Assembly (NCBI GenBank): GCA_937915775.1
Contig: CALGGQ010000069.1
Location: 1 to 8,699, forward strand
DNA from: an uncultured Clostridia bacterium
GTDB lineage: Bacteria; Bacillota; Clostridia; Oscillospirales; Acutalibacteraceae
DNA length: 8,699 nucleotides
Direction of reading: 5' to 3'
Shown: piece by piece, positions 5,213 to 8,699 of the stretch
Layout of the letters: every line of letters starts with the position of its first letter
Position numbering within the stretch: position 1 is the first letter of the stretch
Notes under the pieces: generated by a model
The model's database searches: none
What the model was told of the DNA's origin: nothing
Seen by the model: the letters and a program-made list of their open reading frames with translations, nothing else
Position numbers and translations under genes: made by a program

Positions 5213-7972
5213 TTAGTTCTCTTCCGTCTCGCTGTCAAACACGTTACATACGTTTCCGTAGTATACAGCACTGATGACACCGGCGTTTTCAGGATTGGTA
5301 GGATCGGCAAATTTGTATTCATACTTCACATAAGCACGGGCGTAAATACGTCTGTTATGCGGATTCTTCAACGAGTAATAATACTGATTGCTGAAGTTTC
5401 TCGTTGCCGAATAATCGGTGACGCTGCTGGTCTTCTTGGTGACGCTGAAATCTTCATTGCCGACATTGTCAAGTCTCAGTTTCTGATTAAGTGTCTTAAC
5501 ATTTTCTTCGGTATTGTCGTCAAAGGTACGCGCTCTGTCAACATAATACAGCGTACCGACCTCTTTCACCGTCAGACCGTTATCAAACATATTGTTGCCG
5601 ATATTCACGGAATACTGGCTTCTGATGGCATACTGTGAAGTGGCGTCATCCGTCACCTCGGCGAAGGTGTTAACCATCGGCATATTTCCTCTGAGCATGA
5701 AGTACTCTTCATCAGAATAAGTTTCGGTAACATCAGTACCAAGCACTTCGTAAGTATACAACGGCATTCCGTCGGTGTTTGTTTCACCCTCATTGGAGTT
5801 TCTGACCAATGAATAGAAGTTGGTCATACCGCTGTTGGCATAGAATCTAAAGGAATTACCGTAAGATACCGGAATATAAACGCCGTTTACATTCACTGCG
5901 ATAGCATAACAATTCTCAACATTTGAGGTAACGGTTACAATATCATCGTACTTATAGGTCTTGGCTGCATCGCCGCTGATGTCCTCGTTATCCAGCGTAA
6001 TCGTCCACGGGCCGTTCTTTGATACGACAGGTGCAATCGGCTTCAGGAACAGGTCGTTAGAAACGATGATGTTCAGCAGGTCGTCATCTGCTTCAAATGT
6101 TTCGCCGGGATAGTATTCCTCGCCAAGATATCTCCAGCCGGTAACTGTCTGCTGCAGACCGTTCGGAATTTCATAATCCTTGCCGTTAACGGTTACCGTA
6201 TTCAAGCTACCCTTCTTGATAACAACCGTCGAGCCTGCCGGAACATTGACATCAAACAACTGATATCCGTAAATGCTGCAGAGCGTTACAATCTTTTCTT
6301 CTTCCGCTGCAGCAGGCGTATAGTAAGCGGTGATAACAACATCCTCCAGCACATAGTACTGCAGCGATTTGGCTGTAATCGCCAGTCTCTTCTTCGTGCC
6401 GTTGGCAGGTTCAATTTCCCAACCGGTGCAATCGGCTCCGCCCGTTACGGAAGCAGCGTCCGCAGAGAATTCATAACCGTAAGGTACGCTGATATTGCCT
6501 TCGTCGTCCACCTCAATGCTGTCAGATTCGGTATCCACGAGCTGACTTGTCAGATCGGTTACATCACCGGTCTTGGTGTTCACCACATTGAACTGCACAC
6601 GATAGTGGTTAACACGCTTGTCGGTCGTCAGACCGTCTTCGCCTTCCAGATCACCGTTTTCAATGTTGATTGCTTCCAGCAGTGCTTTAACGCTCTCATC
6701 AACGATATCCTGTGCCTTCATACCCTGACGCGCCTTTACCGCTGTCTCGCCAAGTTCCGCAGCCGTAGCGGTGGCCAAGTCGAATTTTTCCTTACCGTCA
6801 AGGAGAATTTTCGGGTTGTTATACTTTGTCGGGTCAATCGTGTTATAGGCGATTTCAAGATTCTCATAAAGTTCCATTTCCGCATAGTTATACGGAATCG
6901 CATTCTCGCCTTCACCGTCATGAAGATGAATATCATGCTCCGGAACTAAGCCGCATTCAAAATAGTTAACTCTGGAATAATGCTCGTATACATCGTTTTC
7001 CTTGCCGCTGTAAACATAGCCGTGACGGGTCTGCTTACTGTGAGCAAGCAGGTCTGCATATGCTCTGTTAATCTTTGTTACAGTCGTTTCAATCGTGGTG
7101 TCGGTAGTATCGGTGATATAGCCCTCGTAGTTGCCTTCGGAAATGTAGTTGGAAACGTTGTACATCTCCTGTGCGCCTTCGGCTTTCGCCGCGTCATAAA
7201 CCGCCCAGTAGTCAACATCGCCCTCGTTACCGACGCACGGGCCGACCTCGGAAGCCGGGTCAAGTTCCAGCGCGGTACGCAGGTCGTCATAAGTACCGTC
7301 AACGTAGTTAACCTCGTTCTTGAGATCTTCCTTGATGTCGATATATTCGTCATCAACCTTCATACCGTTTTCATCGAGGTACTGGACCTTTTCGTCCTCG
7401 TCGCCGGCTTCCAGCAGACGCCAGATATCATAAGCGCACTGCTCGGTTGCGGCAGCATAGCCGGTATATGTTGAATCGGGAACCGTATTGGTGTATTTAT
7501 CGTTATCGTATTCGTACTTAGCGTTCACCGGCGAACAAGCCGTCAGCTTATCCATATCCTTAAAGAAGTCAACCAGTTCACCCTCGGAATACTGCTGGAT
7601 ATTCAGCGCTTCATCGGTGATGATGCCGGAGTTTTTGTCAATAATCGCCTGCACGCCGGAGTAATCGATGACCCACAGGCTGAGCGTATCAATCGTGCCG
7701 CTGAGCGTTTTTTCGTTGCTGGTAATAGCATCGTTGCTGGATTGCGCGCCGCAGGTTCTCATCGTGGTGGTCATCGTCGTATATTCATACATATACTTCT
7801 TCCAGTTTTCACCGGAGAAATTCGGCGGTGTTAACACGATTTGATTATAGTAATAGTTTTCCGGGCTCGGCGTATCAGCCTTATTATTGCTTCTTCTGTT
7901 GGAATAGTACCCGCCGCTATTTAAAGAGGAAACAGCGGTGTTCTTATTCGTCGAAACAGCGTTCGGCGAATC
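5213..7972 (-). CDS. Large secreted/surface-type protein, C-terminal 919 residues (5' end lost at junction)
   Basis: I do not recognise this protein by name. The supported part is 919 residues, acidic and rich in Tyr, Asn, Asp, Thr and Gly, typical of extracellular proteins. Numbering from the junction: residues 1-40 are a Ser/Asn-rich linker. Residues 45-450 are mixed alpha/beta with acidic helical stretches (e.g. EYIDIKEDL, INRAYADLLA near 300-314, VDESVKALLEAINI near 421-437). From about 455 the protein is beta-rich, with a segment near 560-650 (VPAGSTVVIKKG ... VTGWRYLG..YYPGETF) that loosely resembles InlB-type B-repeats. The C-terminal 110 residues are beta-rich (RRIYARAYVKYEYKF) and end FDSETEEN. 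Nine cysteines are scattered through it. I see no LPXTG, dockerin or C-terminal membrane anchor. Any signal peptide would lie in the lost N-terminus. The frame stays open to 8,689, but those 239 codons are antisense to an HtrA gene and are not part of this protein. Confidence 0.75.
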   Translation of the reverse strand, partial: DSPNAVSTNKNTAVSSLNSGGYYSNRRSNNKADTPSPENYYYNQIVLTPPNFSGENWKKYMYEYTTMTTTMRTCGAQSSNDAITSNEKTLSGTIDTLSLWVIDYSGVQAIIDKNSGIITDEALNIQQYSEGELVDFFKDMDKLTACSPVNAKYEYDNDKYTNTVPDSTYTGYAAATEQCAYDIWRLLEAGDEDEKVQYLDENGMKVDDEYIDIKEDLKNEVNYVDGTYDDLRTALELDPASEVGPCVGNEGDVDYWAVYDAAKAEGAQEMYNVSNYISEGNYEGYITDTTDTTIETTVTKINRAYADLLAHSKQTRHGYVYSGKENDVYEHYSRVNYFECGLVPEHDIHLHDGEGENAIPYNYAEMELYENLEIAYNTIDPTKYNNPKILLDGKEKFDLATATAAELGETAVKARQGMKAQDIVDESVKALLEAINIENGDLEGEDGLTTDKRVNHYRVQFNVVNTKTGDVTDLTSQLVDTESDSIEVDDEGNISVPYGYEFSADAASVTGGADCTGWEIEPANGTKKRLAITAKSLQYYVLEDVVITAYYTPAAAEEEKIVTLCSIYGYQLFDVNVPAGSTVVIKKGSLNTVTVNGKDYEIPNGLQQTVTGWRYLGEEYYPGETFEADDDLLNIIVSNDLFLKPIAPVVSKNGPWTITLDNEDISGDAAKTYKYDDIVTVTSNVENCYAIAVNVNGVYIPVSYGNSFRFYANSGMTNFYSLVRNSNEGETNTDGMPLYTYEVLGTDVTETYSDEEYFMLRGNMPMVNTFAEVTDDATSQYAIRSQYSVNIGNNMFDNGLTVKEVGTLYYVDRARTFDDNTEENVKTLNQKLRLDNVGNEDFSVTKKTSSVTDYSATRNFSNQYYYSLKNPHNRRIYARAYVKYEYKFADPTNPENAGVISAVYYGNVCNVFDSETEEN

Positions 7973-7987
7973 GGCTATGGTTTCGCC
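7965..7987. other. Probable chimeric junction between Firmicute and Bacteroidales DNA
   Basis: To the left, minus-strand coding for a surface-type protein reads sensibly up to about 7,970 (ADSPNAVSTNK). To the right, plus-strand HtrA coding reads sensibly from about 7,973 (GYGFAIPTT). Both genes lose their N-terminal part at this same point, and each reads as nonsense antisense on the other side. The inverted hexamers GGCGAA (7,965-7,970) and TTCGCC (7,982-7,987) flank the join. I see no integrase, transposase or target-site duplication. The best explanation is an assembly or library chimera; the exact breakpoint is good to about 15 bases. Confidence 0.82.
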
Positions 7988-8680
7988 ATTCCTACCACCA
8001 TCATGAACAAGGTGGTCGACGACCTGAAGCAGTATGGCACCGTACAGCGCGCTCTGCTCGGCATCCAGGGTAAGGACGTCAACAACTATATCGACGAGCT
8101 GAAAGCCCAGAACAAGGAAGTGCCCGATTTCGGCACCGTAGAGGGTATCTACGTAGCCAAGGTGGACGAAGACGGTTCGGCTGCCGACGTATTGAAAGAG
8201 GGCGACGTCATCACCGCCATCGACAACAAGCCCGTTACAAAGATGGCCGAGCTGCAGGAGTATCTCTTCGGCAACAAGAAGCCCGGCGACAAGGTGACCA
8301 TCACCTATCTGCGCAACAAGAACAAGAAGACGGCCACCGTCGAACTGAAGAACGCACAGGGCAACACGAAGGTTGTCAAGACAGCTGACATGGACGTGCT
8401 GGGTGCCAGCTTCCGCGAGGTGAACGAGCAGGAGAAGAAAGACCTGGGCATCAACTACGGTCTCGTCGTGGGCAAGGTGAATAAAGGTGCCATCCGCGAT
8501 GCCGGCATCCCCGAGAAGTTCATCATCCAGACGGCCAACGACGTGCCGATGAAGACGATGGACGACCTGCAGAACGCTGTGAAGGAGGCTTCGAAGAGCA
8601 AGGATCCCGTGCTCTACATCAAGGGTGTCTTCCCCACTGGCAAGCGTGCCTACTTCGCCGTCGACCTGAGCAAGGAGTAA
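7973..8680 (+). CDS. HtrA/DegP-family serine protease, C-terminal PDZ fragment (5' truncated)
   Basis: The last 235 residues of a periplasmic trypsin-like protease/chaperone. The frame enters at GYGFAIPTTI, the strand that normally closes the protease domain, so the signal peptide and the His-Asp-Ser catalytic triad are missing. The first PDZ domain follows (LLGIQG near residue 32, VEGIYVAKVDEDGSAA, LKEGDVITAIDNKPV, KPGDKVTITYLR). A second, divergent PDZ follows (VLGASFREV, YGLVVGKVNKGAI, KFIIQTANDVPM), ending VDLSKE. The wording is typical of Bacteroidales, especially Prevotella. It runs opposite to everything else around the junction and uses AAG, AAC and GGC codons heavily. A start could be called at the internal ATG 8,003, but that Met belongs to TTIMNKVV and is not a true start. 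Function of this piece alone: none likely. Identity of the family is strong; host origin is inference. Confidence 0.88.
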   Translation, partial: GYGFAIPTTIMNKVVDDLKQYGTVQRALLGIQGKDVNNYIDELKAQNKEVPDFGTVEGIYVAKVDEDGSAADVLKEGDVITAIDNKPVTKMAELQEYLFGNKKPGDKVTITYLRNKNKKTATVELKNAQGNTKVVKTADMDVLGASFREVNEQEKKDLGINYGLVVGKVNKGAIRDAGIPEKFIIQTANDVPMKTMDDLQNAVKEASKSKDPVLYIKGVFPTGKRAYFAVDLSKE

Positions 8681-8699
8681 CCCCCTCAACAGACAAAAG

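Noticed and set aside
6605..7474. Rightward open frames opposite the large surface-type gene
   Set aside because: Val/Ile/Phe-rich antisense translations without ribosome sites; the leftward frame is continuous across them.
7960..7990. Natural inversion or mobile-element insertion at the junction
   Set aside because: Only a 6-base inverted repeat (GGCGAA/TTCGCC) flanks the point, with no recombinase, terminal repeats or target duplication, and the two sides look like different phyla.
8003..8680. A complete 225-residue PDZ protein starting at the ATG 8,003
   Set aside because: The frame is open and homologous upstream of this Met (GYGFAIPTTI), which is the end of the HtrA protease domain; the gene is a truncated fragment, not a short gene.
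5213..8689. One 1,158-residue leftward protein
   Set aside because: The first 239 codons are antisense to clear HtrA PDZ coding on the plus strand; only the part left of about 7,972 reads as a real protein.
1..8699. CRISPR array, tRNA, riboswitch or phage/defence system
   Set aside because: No spaced direct repeats, cloverleaf or long structured leader was seen; nearly every base is in coding sequence or in the two short regulatory regions described.

Overview
The window is two unrelated pieces of DNA joined near position 7,970. Bases 1 to about 7,972 look like a Clostridia-type Firmicute, probably an Oscillospirales/Ruminococcaceae-like gut or rumen organism. The pointers are the trmK-nif3 gene pair, a full NFACT/RqcH protein, a DUF4364-type protein, strong AGGAGG-type ribosome sites, and a large acidic secreted-type protein next to a small TTSGG-type protein. 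Bases from about 7,973 to 8,699 carry the 3' end of a Bacteroidales (Prevotella-like) HtrA/DegP protease gene. This assignment is by recognition of families only; no search was run.

Layout: a tight five-gene operon runs leftward from 4,215 to 10: trmK (tRNA m1A22 methyltransferase), a Nif3-like dinuclear-metal protein, rqcH (ribosome quality control), ispD and ispF (MEP isoprenoid pathway). Neighbouring genes overlap or are 1-2 bases apart. A DUF4364-type gene runs rightward from 4,315. The 99-base gap between the two units holds a compact divergent promoter: one palindromic TTGCAA hexamer sits exactly 17 bases from a perfect TATAAT on each strand, so it can serve as the -35 element in both directions. 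A strong, nearly symmetric hairpin terminator (4,941-4,970) separates the DUF4364-type gene from the leftward genes beyond it.

Those are a 72-residue acidic small protein and, 18 bases upstream of it, the C-terminal 919 residues of a large Tyr/Asn/Asp/Glu-rich protein of unknown function. They are probably co-transcribed and may be a functional pair.

The leftward reading frame of the large protein continues through the junction to 8,689, but those first 239 codons are simply the antisense of the HtrA gene. Both genes at the junction lose their N-terminal part at the same point. This is best explained as a chimeric contig join, not as a fused 1,158-residue protein. I see no CRISPR array, tRNA, rRNA or transposable element. 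Bases 8,681-8,699, after the HtrA stop, hold nothing I can identify.
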